From Dehalococcoidia bacterium (GTDB lineage Bacteria > Chloroflexota > Dehalococcoidia > GIF9 > AB-539-J10), in contig JAUVXS010000062.1 in assembly GCA_030603485.1 (NCBI GenBank), positions 1-9,847 on the forward strand: DNA of 9,847 bases, in the 5' to 3' direction. The notes under the pieces are model-generated. The model saw only the letters and a list, made by a program, of their open reading frames with translations. It ran no database searches and was not told the DNA's origin. The position numbers were made by a program, and so were the translations under genes. Shown here piece after piece: positions 1 to 6,440 of this stretch. Position 1 is the stretch's first letter; each line of letters begins with the position of its first letter.

Positions 1-407
1 CTAGCAACGCTGCCCACATGAGCAATGGTTGACACCCTTACCTCAAGATGAGGAAACTGGCGCTTTATGAGCTCAATCAGATAAGGGATGGCTACTGTGA
101 CGCTATCCACCCCAATGCTCGTGATCCATCTAAGATGCTCTAGCAACTCTCGATGGGTATTTTCATCCCACTCCATATTACCCATGCTGGGAGCATTTAA
201 GATATAGTCAAACTTCAGACCTGCGGCATGAGCTCGCTCAATGTATTCCTCCGCCTGATTTTCCACCATGTGGATCTCATCAGGACCTCTCCCACCACTA
301 CCTATCATTGAGGTGGGTAATACGCCATATATATGTACATCAGCCTCCAGCCTGCTTAATGGTAATATCAAGTCTGGGTCCCAATTCGTTGGCACTAGTA
401 GCTGCAT
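1..407 (-). CDS. Peptidase U32-family protein, N-terminal part (cut by window edge)
   Basis: The minus strand is open from ATG at 407 to the window edge (135 codons seen; C-terminus missing). The visible pattern fits the U32 (collagenase-like/YhbU-YhbV-UbiU-UbiV) TIM-barrel family. An EADVHIYG segment (21-28) gives the early strand, and YIERAHAAGLKFDYILNAPS (55-74) matches the family's helix followed by a strand. A later segment, IGVDSVTVAIPYLIELIKRQFP followed by VRVSTIAHV (residues 98-131), resembles the family's usual 'GVDAVIVADPGLI...hVSTQASV'. The conserved Cys cluster of Fe-S members would lie in the missing part, so the subfamily cannot be fixed. Known members act in tRNA/rRNA modification, oxygen-independent ubiquinone hydroxylation or peptide cleavage; the role here is unknown. 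A weak GTGAG stands a few bases before the start. Two promoter copies lie upstream. It follows the fab operon on the same strand but is separated by 386 bases, so it is probably its own unit. Confidence 0.7.
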   Translation of the reverse strand, partial: MQLLVPTNWDPDLILPLSRLEADVHIYGVLPTSMIGSGGRGPDEIHMVENQAEEYIERAHAAGLKFDYILNAPSMGNMEWDENTHRELLEHLRWITSIGVDSVTVAIPYLIELIKRQFPHLEVRVSTIAHVGSVA

Positions 408-444
408 GACATCTCACTATGGCGAATAATACTGATATAACGAT

Positions 445-458
445 GGGCACATGTGCCC
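445..458. promoter_or_regulatory. Perfect 14-bp palindrome in the U32 gene leader (candidate operator)
   Basis: GGGCACATGTGCCC is a perfect inverted repeat with no loop. It lies about 40 bases before the U32 ATG and about 50 bases after the predicted start of transcription from the promoter at 516-544. A loop-less palindrome suits a dimeric protein-binding site better than an RNA hairpin. No regulator is identified. Confidence 0.35.
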
Positions 459-500
459 CACCTTATACCTTTCTTCTTATTTAGCAAAATCATCCTCTAT

Positions 501-550
501 ATCGTGGTGCGATGTATTATGAATACAAAGAAATTTTTTGTCAATACCCC
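501..550. repeat. 50-bp direct repeat, copy 1 (promoter duplication)
   Basis: This segment matches 669-718 at 44 of 50 positions by direct comparison. Each copy contains a complete minus-strand promoter, and the identity stops soon after it, so the duplicated unit is essentially a promoter. The offset between copies is 168 bp. Confidence 0.85.
516..544 (-). promoter_or_regulatory. Sigma-70-type promoter (proximal) for the U32 gene
   Basis: On the minus strand the -35 is TTGACA (544-539), the spacer is 17 bases and the -10 is CATAAT (521-516). Transcription would start near 509, giving a leader of about 100 bases to the ATG at 407. The sequence is 11 of 12 to consensus with ideal spacing, so it is likely strong. 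Confidence 0.7.
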
Positions 551-668
551 TTAATTAAAAGTCGCTGCTCCAAGACTTTGTCACCATGTAACTGCTCCGG
601 GAAAGGTCGCATCCCGTGAAAATAGCAAGAAACGTACAAAACCTAGATTGTGCCTTATATACCCTTGT
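551..668 (-). other. Segment between the two promoter copies; holds only a 10-codon ORF
   Basis: No sizeable gene is visible in the 408-793 gap beyond the promoter repeats and the palindrome. Within this segment, on the minus strand, a GGAG lies 7 bases before an ATG at 587 that opens a 10-codon ORF (MVTKSWSSDF) ending at 555. It would lie in the leader of transcripts from the distal promoter and could be a leader peptide, but it is short enough to be chance. Confidence 0.2.
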
Positions 669-718
669 ATCGTAATGCGATGTATTATGAACATAAGGAA
701 ATTTTTTGTCAATACCCT
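669..718. repeat. 50-bp direct repeat, copy 2 (promoter duplication)
   Basis: This is the partner of 501-550 with 44 of 50 identical positions. The differences are two bases just downstream of the -10 on the minus strand, three in the spacer and one at the edge; both the -35 and -10 hexamers are unchanged. Confidence 0.85.
684..712 (-). promoter_or_regulatory. Sigma-70-type promoter (distal) upstream of the U32 gene
   Basis: The -35 TTGACA (712-707), 17-base spacer and -10 CATAAT (689-684) are the same hexamers and spacing as the proximal copy. Transcripts would start near 677 and carry a leader of about 270 bases to the U32 start, crossing the proximal promoter. Confidence 0.65.
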
Positions 719-793
719 TTTGATATTTGCACATAGTCAGACATCCTGTAAAACCATAGTAGCATTAGATTGGCATCTTGCCACAGGGACTGA

Positions 794-1549
794 TTAAGGA
801 AATACCCCCCCATCTATAGTGATGACTTGTCCCGTGATATAACCGGCTCTTTCACTGGCTAAAAAAGCTACCAGTTCAGCCACATCTTCAGGTTGGCCAA
901 AGCGTTGCAATGGAATCATTGCCAGCATGGCTTCTCTTGTTTCCGAAGGCAGCTTATCTGTCATCCCAGTAATAATATAGCCTGGGGCCACGGCATTGAC
1001 AGTTATATTACGAGAACCCATCTCTCGAGCTACACTTTTGGTGAAAGCAATAAGTCCTCCTTTGGAAGCAGCATAGTTGCTTTGCCCTGTATTTCCTACT
1101 ATCCCGGCCACCGAAGATATGCTAATAATACGTCCCCACTCCTGCCTCATCATAGACCTCAGGGCAAACTTGGTGCACAGGTAAGCTCCACGTAAATTAG
1201 TGTTGATTACATCGTCCCAGGCATTATCAGACATTCTTAACAAAAGGGTATCTCTATTTATTCCGGCATTGTTCACCAGAATATCGATCTTGCTCCACTT
1301 ATCATTCACCTGCTCTACCATAGCTTGCGCTGCTTCACTATCCCGGATATCAGCTTCAACCGACATAGCTTCCCCACCCAGACGGGTTATGCTCTCCACT
1401 AAATTATCAGCATCAACCTTATTACTGGCTTCAATTGCCACATAATTAACTGCTACCCTGGCACCAAAGCTGGCAAGCTTCAAGGCAATGGCTTTACCTA
1501 TGCCCCGAGAGGCACCGGTTACCAGGGATACTTTTCCTTCTAACTCCAT
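794..1549 (-). CDS. fabG: 3-oxoacyl-[ACP] reductase FabG (SDR family)
   Basis: This cytoplasmic NADPH-dependent reductase converts 3-oxoacyl-ACP to (3R)-hydroxyacyl-ACP in the elongation cycle. At 251 residues it is the usual SDR/FabG size. It shows the nucleotide-binding TGASRGIG motif (11-18), NNAG (93-96), and the catalytic Ser146, Tyr159 and Lys163 in the GNTGQSNYAASKGG context typical of true FabG (Y-x3-K). The C-terminal GQVITIDGG is also characteristic. A slightly longer stretch after beta-2 (about residues 38-55) is the only unusual feature. It is the last gene of the fab operon, starting 9 bases after the fabF stop with AAGG 6 bases before the ATG. No clear terminator hairpin follows it, so some read-through toward the U32 gene is possible. 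Confidence 0.93.
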   Translation of the reverse strand: MELEGKVSLVTGASRGIGKAIALKLASFGARVAVNYVAIEASNKVDADNLVESITRLGGEAMSVEADIRDSEAAQAMVEQVNDKWSKIDILVNNAGINRDTLLLRMSDNAWDDVINTNLRGAYLCTKFALRSMMRQEWGRIISISSVAGIVGNTGQSNYAASKGGLIAFTKSVAREMGSRNITVNAVAPGYIITGMTDKLPSETREAMLAMIPLQRFGQPEDVAELVAFLASERAGYITGQVITIDGGVFP

Positions 1550-1558
1550 TACTAACCT

Positions 1559-2839
1559 TCACCCACTGATGCGTTTAAGCACCAGGCAGCAGTTTTCACC
1601 ACCCAAACCAAAGCTATTCTTCATACATACATTTACTTGAGCCGGGCGAGCTATATTGGGGACATAATCCAAGTCACAGTCCGGGTCAGGGGTCTCATAA
1701 TTTATGGTTGGGTGGATAATGCCTTTGTTCATGATTAATATAGCGGCAATAGATTCAATAACGCCGGCCGCGGTAATGATATGACCAATCATGGACTTAG
1801 TAGAGCTTATCGGGATTTTGTAAGCGCGCTCTCCAAACACTATTTTAAGAGCCCTGGTTTCATAGGCATCATTCAGCTTGGTGCTGGTGCCATGAGCGTT
1901 GATATAATCAACCTCCTCAATCTTCACCCTGGCATTCTGCAGGGCAGTACGCATGGCATAAGCCTCAGACTCAGGGGCCGGAGCGGTTGCATCGTAGGCG
2001 TCGAAAGACCAACCGACACCGCCAATTTCAGCCAGGATAGGTGCGCCCCGCTTTCTGGCATGTTCACAGCTTTCCAAAACAACTAATCCGGCGCCCTCGC
2101 CATAGACGAAACCATTGCGATTGAGGTCGAAGGGGCGACAAGCTTTGGCCGGGTCAGGTTCACGGGAAAGCGCTCCCATAACATCCAATCCAGCTAAGCT
2201 GACTGGCTCCAGGCTGGCGTCGGAACCCCCGGCTATCATTACATCGGCGTATCCCAAGCGAATGAAATTGGTCGCTGTGCCTATAGCATCAATGCCACTG
2301 GCACAAAGGCTATTTACAGCGCTGTTAGGACCCTTGGCTCCCAGCATCATTCCTACCTGCATGGATGCTGCGCTGGCAGTCGACTTGGTGATGAAGAGCG
2401 GGTCGGCTCTTCTAGGACCTATTTTTTGGTACAGCTCCCATCCTCTAATAACGTAGCCTTGCTCTGTCATAGTAGAAATGATAACGCCCACTCGCTCAGC
2501 ATTTTCCTGACTCATATCCAGGCCGGCTGATTGTATTGCTTCTCTGGCAGCAGCAATAGCAAAATGAATGGTCCTTGAAGTCCGGTCAACTACCTTCAAG
2601 TCCATATATTTTGTGGGGTCAAAGCCATGCACCTCAGCATCCACTTTCACTCGAAAGTTGCTGGCATCAAAGTGGGTAATAAGACCGAAGGCCGACTTTC
2701 CGGCGGCTAATCCCTTCCAGAACGCCTCCACATTTAAGCCTAAAGGATTAATAGTGCCCATGCCGGTCACTACAACCCTCGGTATATCTATCGTGCCCCA
2801 GGAATTCATCGAGTCTTCAGAAATTCTAGCCGTGTTCAT
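1559..2839 (-). CDS. fabF: 3-oxoacyl-[ACP] synthase II (KAS II, FabF)
   Basis: This condensing enzyme adds two carbons from malonyl-ACP to the growing acyl-ACP. Numbered from the ATG at 2839 (426 aa), the Cys-His-His triad is Cys179 (NSLCASG), His316 (NAHGTSTKLND) and His353 (KSMIGHIITAAG), with the conserved Lys348 before it. The beginning (VVVTGMGTINPLG) and the glycine-rich C-terminus (NSFGLGGENCCLVL) are standard for thiolase-fold KAS enzymes. The open frame extends to an ATG at 2857. I prefer 2839 because AGGAAA (2853-2848) lies 8 bases before it; a start at 2809 is also possible and would still keep the whole fold. It overlaps the end of fabL by 14 bases, indicating translational coupling. 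The CASG around the nucleophile differs from the common CATG/CASS, a minor variation. Confidence 0.93.
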   Translation of the reverse strand: MNTARISEDSMNSWGTIDIPRVVVTGMGTINPLGLNVEAFWKGLAAGKSAFGLITHFDASNFRVKVDAEVHGFDPTKYMDLKVVDRTSRTIHFAIAAAREAIQSAGLDMSQENAERVGVIISTMTEQGYVIRGWELYQKIGPRRADPLFITKSTASAASMQVGMMLGAKGPNSAVNSLCASGIDAIGTATNFIRLGYADVMIAGGSDASLEPVSLAGLDVMGALSREPDPAKACRPFDLNRNGFVYGEGAGLVVLESCEHARKRGAPILAEIGGVGWSFDAYDATAPAPESEAYAMRTALQNARVKIEEVDYINAHGTSTKLNDAYETRALKIVFGERAYKIPISSTKSMIGHIITAAGVIESIAAILIMNKGIIHPTINYETPDPDCDLDYVPNIARPAQVNVCMKNSFGLGGENCCLVLKRISG

Positions 2840-3611
2840 TATTCTCTTTTCCTGCAAGGGCGAAGAGCCCTACAGAGGTGCCTCCATCAACAATAATAGT
2901 CTGTCCTCTTATCATAAAAGCCTCTTCACTGCACAAGAAAGCCACTACATCAGCGACATCTTCGGGAATCACCATTCTTCCCGCTGGCGTTGCTTGACGA
3001 TTATCTTTCACCAGCCCCTCTTTGAAATAGAACTTCAAGGCCTCTGTCTCTACAGCAGAAGCAGCTACAGCATTAACACAAATGCCTTGAGGTGCCAGCT
3101 CTATTGCCAGGTAACGAGTTAAAGCTTCCAGGGCCGCTTTGGAGACTCCAACGATAGTATAATTAGGCAAGGCAAAGCGCGAACCCAGGCTAGAGATGCT
3201 GACTATCTTACCGCCTCTGCCCTCCATTAGTTTGGCTGCCCTTTGAGCACAGAGTAGACAGGCCCGAGCATTTATGTCCATAGTCCATTCCCATGCCTTA
3301 ACATCTATATCCATTATAGGGCGACCTACACCTGAAGCAGCATTGCTAATCAAGATATCAAGGCGGCCAAATTTATTGCCAATCATATCAAACATTTCAT
3401 CTATCTTGGCCGGGTCTCCCACATTAGCCCGGACGACCTCAGCTTTCACGCCCAGAGCCTCGATATCCTTAGCCGTTTGTTCCGCGGTATCGCGACGGCG
3501 GAAAAAATCGATAATAATATCAGCACCCTGAGAAGCAAGTTTTAATGCAATCGCCCGTCCAATACCTCGCCCACCGCCGGTAACTAAAGCCAGCTTCCCC
3601 TCAAGAGACAT
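2826..3611 (-). CDS. fabL: Enoyl-[ACP] reductase III, FabL type (SDR family)
   Basis: This is an SDR of 261 residues that I assign to FabL, the NADPH-dependent enoyl-ACP reductase first known from Bacillus, rather than to a second FabG. The catalytic pair is Tyr151 and Lys158 in the order Y-x6-K (NYTIVGVSKAALEAL), the arrangement of enoyl reductases, not Y-x3-K of ketoreductases. Other stretches match remembered FabL sequence closely: ANVGDPAKIDEMF, SNAASGVGRPIM, WEWTMDINA, KIVSISSLGS, TPAGRM and MIRGQTIIVDGG. The cofactor motif is TGGGRGIG (11-18). It performs the last, pull-through reduction of each elongation cycle. It starts 2 bases after acpP and overlaps fabF. FabI and FabV are not in the window, so this may be the main enoyl reductase. 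FabL-like proteins are generally less sensitive to triclosan; whether that holds here is inference. Confidence 0.88.
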   Translation of the reverse strand: MSLEGKLALVTGGGRGIGRAIALKLASQGADIIIDFFRRRDTAEQTAKDIEALGVKAEVVRANVGDPAKIDEMFDMIGNKFGRLDILISNAASGVGRPIMDIDVKAWEWTMDINARACLLCAQRAAKLMEGRGGKIVSISSLGSRFALPNYTIVGVSKAALEALTRYLAIELAPQGICVNAVAASAVETEALKFYFKEGLVKDNRQATPAGRMVIPEDVADVVAFLCSEEAFMIRGQTIIVDGGTSVGLFALAGKENNEHG

Positions 3612-3613
3612 AG

Positions 3614-3859
3614 CTAAACCTTCTCCGTTTGCGTTACATGATTCTCTACATAGGAGACAAAGTCGCCGAAGTTCTTAAACTGCTGGGCTTCTTCGTCAGG
3701 GATTTCAATCCCAAAGGTCTCTTCTACCGCTACCAATGCCTGCACTACATCCAGAGAATCCGCCTTAATCTCTTTGAATGTGCTTTCTCGAGTGATAATG
3801 CTCTTATCAACACGAGTAATCTTGGCTACGATGTCTCTTATCTGCTCTTCAATGGTCAT
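3614..3859 (-). CDS. acpP: Acyl carrier protein
   Basis: This is an 81-residue, acidic, helical protein with the phosphopantetheine-attachment motif ADSLD, the modified serine being Ser35. It carries the growing acyl chain on a 4'-phosphopantetheine arm to every enzyme of this operon and to PlsX. Length and the pattern around helix II (DSLDVVQALVAVEETFGIEIPDEE) are normal for ACP. The ATG overlaps the plsX stop as ATGA, and a strong AAGGAGGT stands 6 bases before it inside plsX. This is the best ribosome-binding site in the operon, fitting the need for abundant ACP. Confidence 0.96.
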   Translation of the reverse strand: MTIEEQIRDIVAKITRVDKSIITRESTFKEIKADSLDVVQALVAVEETFGIEIPDEEAQQFKNFGDFVSYVENHVTQTEKV

Positions 3860-4887
3860 AATTTACCTCCTTGGTTTAGTTTTGCTAATTCCAACTTCAA
3901 GCTTTCAACAACCTCGGCTTTTACCGCTTCCTTGGCGCTTTCTATAGCATTAGCTATTTGGGGGGCTCGGCTAGCTCCATGCGCTATCCTGACTACGCCA
4001 TTAACGCCCCACAAAATACCACCACCTCGCTTCTCAGTTTCACTTAATATTTTGGTTGCCGGGAATAATCCATTAAACAATAGTTTAACCAAGGCACCTA
4101 GAGGTGGGCACTTTTTCAGCTTTCGCACTGTCCAATCCTTAGCATAACCCGCGATGCTTTCATAAAACTTCAAAAGAACATTGCCCACAAAGCCGTCACA
4201 GACGATGACATTGGCCTTGCCGCTCAAGATATCATTGCCCTCTATATTGCCAATAAAGTTCAACCCGCTATTCTTGAGAAGGGAATAAGTTTCACGCACT
4301 GCTTCACTCCCTTTATTTTCTTCATTTCCAGTGCTTAGCAAAGCTACTTTAGGGTCAGCGATGTTAAGGAACTTCTTAGCGTAAACCGAGCCAGCGATGG
4401 CAAAAGCTAGAAATTGGTGTGGCTTGCAATCTACATTAGCTCCGAGGTCTACCATCACAGTATTTGGTGCAAAGCTACCCATAGAGCCAACAATTGCCGG
4501 ACGATACACCCCATCCACCATGCCCATATATTGAATGGCACTTATCGCAGCTGCTGCACTAGAACCAGCACTAACCAATGCATCTGCTTCGCCTGATTTT
4601 ACCATCTTTGCCGCCACGACGACAGAACAATTAGGCTTGCGACGAACTACGTCAACAGGCGACTCATTTTCCTTGATAACGTCGCTGGCTTCGACAACAT
4701 GGATGGATGAATCGTTGGTGAGTTCATACCCGGCCAATTCCTTTTCTAGAATGTTCGTGGAGCCAACCAGGAAGAGTTCTACATCGCCTTTCCGAGCTGC
4801 AAGCACCACCCCTTTAACTATTTCCCCAGGAGCATAATCACCACCCATGGCATCCACAGCCACTCTTACTCTACCATTTTGAGCCAT
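3856..4887 (-). CDS. plsX: Phosphate acyltransferase PlsX
   Basis: PlsX transfers the acyl chain from acyl-ACP to inorganic phosphate, giving acyl-phosphate for PlsY and so linking fatty-acid to phospholipid synthesis; it is a peripheral membrane enzyme. The frame shows VAVDAMGGDYAPGEIVKG at the N-terminus, SAGSSAAAA, MVDLGANVDCKP, STGNEENKGS, FIGNIEGNDI and VIVCDGFVGNVLLK, all PlsX hallmarks, and a complete length of about 343 aa. An upstream in-frame GTG at 4905 (349 aa, AAGG 6 bases before it) is an alternative start that would overlap the preceding gene by 14 bases. I chose the ATG at 4887, 4 bases after the preceding stop, because family members begin very close to the DAMGGD motif. It overlaps acpP by 4 bases. 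Confidence 0.95.
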   Translation of the reverse strand: MAQNGRVRVAVDAMGGDYAPGEIVKGVVLAARKGDVELFLVGSTNILEKELAGYELTNDSSIHVVEASDVIKENESPVDVVRRKPNCSVVVAAKMVKSGEADALVSAGSSAAAAISAIQYMGMVDGVYRPAIVGSMGSFAPNTVMVDLGANVDCKPHQFLAFAIAGSVYAKKFLNIADPKVALLSTGNEENKGSEAVRETYSLLKNSGLNFIGNIEGNDILSGKANVIVCDGFVGNVLLKFYESIAGYAKDWTVRKLKKCPPLGALVKLLFNGLFPATKILSETEKRGGGILWGVNGVVRIAHGASRAPQIANAIESAKEAVKAEVVESLKLELAKLNQGGKL

Positions 4888-4891
4888 ACTT

Positions 4892-5314
4892 CTATCTCTT
4901 ATCACTTGAGACCTTAACTATTGCCTCCCCGGCTACTAGCGTTTCGCCCTTTTGATTACGGCACTCAAAACTGCAATTTGCATATGATATACCATCTTCT
5001 TGTTCAACGCAATCAATTTTACCGTTGATAGTCACAGTATCTCCAGGGCGTGCCGGCTCTTTGAATCTTGCTCGAAGCTTGCCCCCGGACAACCAACTTC
5101 GGCCAAAAGCCGAAGTCATCATCTCTGACACATAAGCCAGGTTTAGCATGCCATGAGCAATAGTTCCACCCAAAGGAGTCTTAACGGCAAAAGACTCGTC
5201 TATGTGGATGGGATTAAAATCACCTGACGCCTCAGCATAGAGGTTGATTTTCTCCTGGGTAACATGCTTCACCACCGGATTAAGAGTCTTCCCTTCCTGA
5301 ATATCTGTAAGCAT
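4892..5314 (-). CDS. MaoC-like (3R)-hydroxyacyl-ACP dehydratase, catalytic HadB-type subunit
   Basis: This is a single hotdog-fold protein of 140 residues with the hydratase-2/MaoC signature YAEASGDFNPIHIDE. Asp32 and His37 form the catalytic Dx4H pair, followed by TPLGGTIAHGML. It would remove water from (3R)-hydroxyacyl-ACP to give trans-2-enoyl-ACP, the step done by FabZ/FabA elsewhere. The next hotdog gene (5322-5717) lacks these residues, which resembles mycobacterial HadA/HadB, where HadB is catalytic and HadA shapes the acyl channel. No FabZ is visible in the operon, supporting this as the dehydratase. It starts 7 bases after the neighbouring stop with AGGAAAG just before the ATG. The exact acyl-chain range is not predictable. 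Confidence 0.8.
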   Translation of the reverse strand: MLTDIQEGKTLNPVVKHVTQEKINLYAEASGDFNPIHIDESFAVKTPLGGTIAHGMLNLAYVSEMMTSAFGRSWLSGGKLRARFKEPARPGDTVTINGKIDCVEQEDGISYANCSFECRNQKGETLVAGEAIVKVSSDKR

Positions 5315-5321
5315 TTCTTTC

Positions 5322-5717
5322 CTAGGTGAGCAACGCTATGGTTGCCTTTCCAGATTGCACCTTTTCCTTGCCCTGGTCAAAAACCTCTAGTTCCAGGATT
5401 AACATACTCATTTTGCCTCGAGCTATCTTTCGTGCCACTCCTGTGTGACACTCTATAGTGGTGCCAATGGGCACCAACTTGAAAAACTCTAACTCTTGTG
5501 AAGCATGTATAGCCACAGTGCCGGATGGCAGGGGAATAGACCCTGCCATAGTAGCTATGGCAAGGGCCGTAATAGCCAGGGGAGGAACAAATCCATCACC
5601 TGAGCTATCCACAGCCTTTAGATACTTGGAGACGAGGGAGGCACTTAGTTCATAGGTGGCAGCAGGGAATTTGTAACCGGGTGCTAGTTCCTCATAGCTT
5701 ATAGTTTTGTCCGGCAT
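5322..5717 (-). CDS. Hotdog-fold HadA-type dehydratase partner subunit (FAS1_DH/MaoC N-terminal-like)
   Basis: This first gene of the operon encodes 131 residues resembling the N-terminal, non-catalytic hotdog of MaoC-type dehydratases. It shows an early helix (ASLVSKYLKAVD), a VPPLAITALAIA segment where MaoC proteins have the hotdog helix, then ASQELEFFKLVPIGTTIECHTGVARKIARGKMSMLILELEVFDQ, the usual beta-strand run. The Dx4H catalytic motif is absent: the corresponding stretch reads DSSGDGFVPPLA. It therefore probably pairs with the catalytic protein encoded just downstream, as HadA does with HadB. The start is an ATG about 35 bases after the predicted start of transcription, with only a weak GGGA/GGA as ribosome-binding site. 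A stand-alone thioesterase-like role is a less likely alternative. Confidence 0.65.
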   Translation of the reverse strand: MPDKTISYEELAPGYKFPAATYELSASLVSKYLKAVDSSGDGFVPPLAITALAIATMAGSIPLPSGTVAIHASQELEFFKLVPIGTTIECHTGVARKIARGKMSMLILELEVFDQGKEKVQSGKATIALLT

Positions 5718-5728
5718 TTGACCAGTTC

Positions 5729-5740
5729 CCGATACATCGG
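5729..5740. promoter_or_regulatory. Short inverted repeat in the fab operon leader
   Basis: CCGAT-AC-ATCGG is a perfect 5+5 inverted repeat between the predicted transcription start (about 5751) and the hadA-like ATG. It could be an operator, but it does not match the FapR or FabT consensus sites I know and is short enough to arise by chance. Confidence 0.2.
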
Positions 5741-5757
5741 CATACTATGTATATTAC

Positions 5758-5785
5758 ATTATACACTGCCACTGATTATTGTCAA
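5758..5785 (-). promoter_or_regulatory. Consensus sigma-70-type promoter of the fatty-acid operon
   Basis: On the minus strand a perfect TTGACA (5785-5780) is followed by 16 bases and a perfect TATAAT (5763-5758). Transcription would start near 5751 and reach the hadA-like ATG after about 34 bases. All seven genes to fabG follow without a gap over 9 bases. Confidence 0.8.
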
Positions 5786-5848
5786 CCTTTCCTGCGTTAT
5801 TGCTACCACCGATTGATAATTAACTTTGGCATCGACAGAATTAACTTG

Positions 5849-5949
5849 AAATCGGCCTGTCCCCCACAGGATACCCCGATGTGGGCGCTTGAATATGTAG
5901 TGCGAGGCTTTAGCCTCGTGCTGCACGACCCTGAAGGGTCGCACTATAA
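5849..5949. repeat. 101-bp tandem repeat, copy A, with two REP-like hairpins
   Basis: Copy A is followed head to tail by copy B with a 101-base period. It contains CGAGGCT-TT-AGCCTCG (5903-5918) and CGACCCT-GA-AGGGTCG (5926-5941), both perfect 7+7 stems, enclosed by AGTGCGA and TCGCACT, which are themselves complementary. The 5' half carries CACAGGATACCCCGATGT, also repeated in copy B. This looks like a dispersed palindromic (REP/BIME-type) element rather than a gene. The rest of the 5718-6209 gap (5786-5848 and 6051-6209) shows no gene or strong signal. Confidence 0.85.
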
Positions 5950-6050
5950 AAATCGGCGTGTCCTCCACAGGATACCCCGATGTAGGCGTTTAAAAACGTA
6001 GTGCGAGGCTTTAGCCTCGTACTGCACGACCCTGAAGGGTCGCACTACAA
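5950..6050. repeat. 101-bp tandem repeat, copy B, with two REP-like hairpins
   Basis: Copy B repeats copy A with a handful of substitutions, mostly at 5957-5997. Both hairpins are intact and identical to copy A (6004-6019 and 6027-6042), and the outer GTAGTGCG...CGCACTAC pairing is longer here. The base between the hairpins differs (TACTG against TGCTG), which breaks a third small pairing present in copy A. Confidence 0.85.
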
Positions 6051-6209
6051 AATTTGCAGGTGAAAAATTCCCGGAATAGCCAGGACAAATCTGATTCTAA
6101 AGCTAGAGCAAAATCAAACAGACTATGAACTGCTGGGAGGTATAAGAAAGCAAAGGCTATCGAGCAAAGTTCGTGAGTTACACCGAAGTCTTATCCGGTC
6201 TCTACACAA

Positions 6210-6281
6210 TGGGCCCGGCAGGATTCGAACCTGCGACCAACCGGTTATGAGCCGGCCGCTCTGCCACTGAGCTACGAGCCC
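6210..6281 (-). tRNA. tRNA-Met (anticodon CAU); tRNA-Ile2 not excluded
   Basis: The minus strand folds as a full cloverleaf of 72 bases. The acceptor GGGCTCG pairs with CGGGCCC, the D arm is GCTC...GAGC, and the anticodon stem GCCGG/CCGGT holds the loop CTCATAA (CAU). The T arm is GCAGG-TTCGAAT-CCTGC and the discriminator is A. No CCA is encoded. G1-C72 pairing and the absence of the GGG/CCC anticodon stem argue against initiator tRNA. Elongator Met and lysidine-modified Ile(CAU) cannot be separated by eye; Met is preferred. Confidence 0.9.
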
Positions 6282-6330
6282 CCTCTTCCACCCATGAAAA
6301 GTTTCCCTTTCCATGGCAACCACATTTGTG

Positions 6331-6405
6331 TGGAGCGGGAGACGGGACTCGAACCCGCGACACCCTGCTTGGAAGGCAGGAACTCTACCACTGAGTTACT
6401 CCCGC
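6331..6405 (-). tRNA. tRNA-Gly (anticodon UCC), CCA encoded
   Basis: The acceptor GCGGGAG pairs with CTCCCGC, the D arm is ACTC...GAGT, and the anticodon stem CCTGC/GCAGG holds the loop CTTCCAA (UCC). The T arm is GCGGG-TTCGAGT-CCCGT, the discriminator is T, and CCA is encoded at 6333-6331. It lies 49 bases upstream of tRNA-Met on the same strand, so both are probably one transcript. A possible -35 (TTGACG, 6435-6430) is present but its -10 would be poor. The tRNA's 5' end faces the broken recombinase. Confidence 0.95.
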
Positions 6406-6440
6406 AAAGGTAGTTACACTTGAATTTTACGTCAAACTAA

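Noticed and set aside
726..793. Looked for a rho-independent terminator after fabG
   Set aside because: Only a 4-bp stem (GGCA-AGA-TGCC) without a T-run is present, too weak to call.
1781..3122. Several plus-strand frames of 100-184 codons
   Set aside because: They are shadows antisense to fabF and fabL, both of which are certain from their catalytic motifs.
5747..6001. Open frames on both strands (84 and 69 codons) across the 101-bp repeats
   Set aside because: They run through tandem hairpin DNA, have no ribosome-binding site and no protein-like pattern; the plus-strand one also overlaps the fab promoter.
6123..6323. Minus-strand 66-codon frame containing an apparent SGRLITGWSQVRILPGPL peptide
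   Set aside because: This is the common translation artefact of a tRNA gene; the frame lies across tRNA-Met.
6210..6405. Considered a tRNA-based att duplication within the window
   Set aside because: I saw no second copy of the 3' part of either tRNA between 6406 and 9847; if one exists it lies beyond the window.
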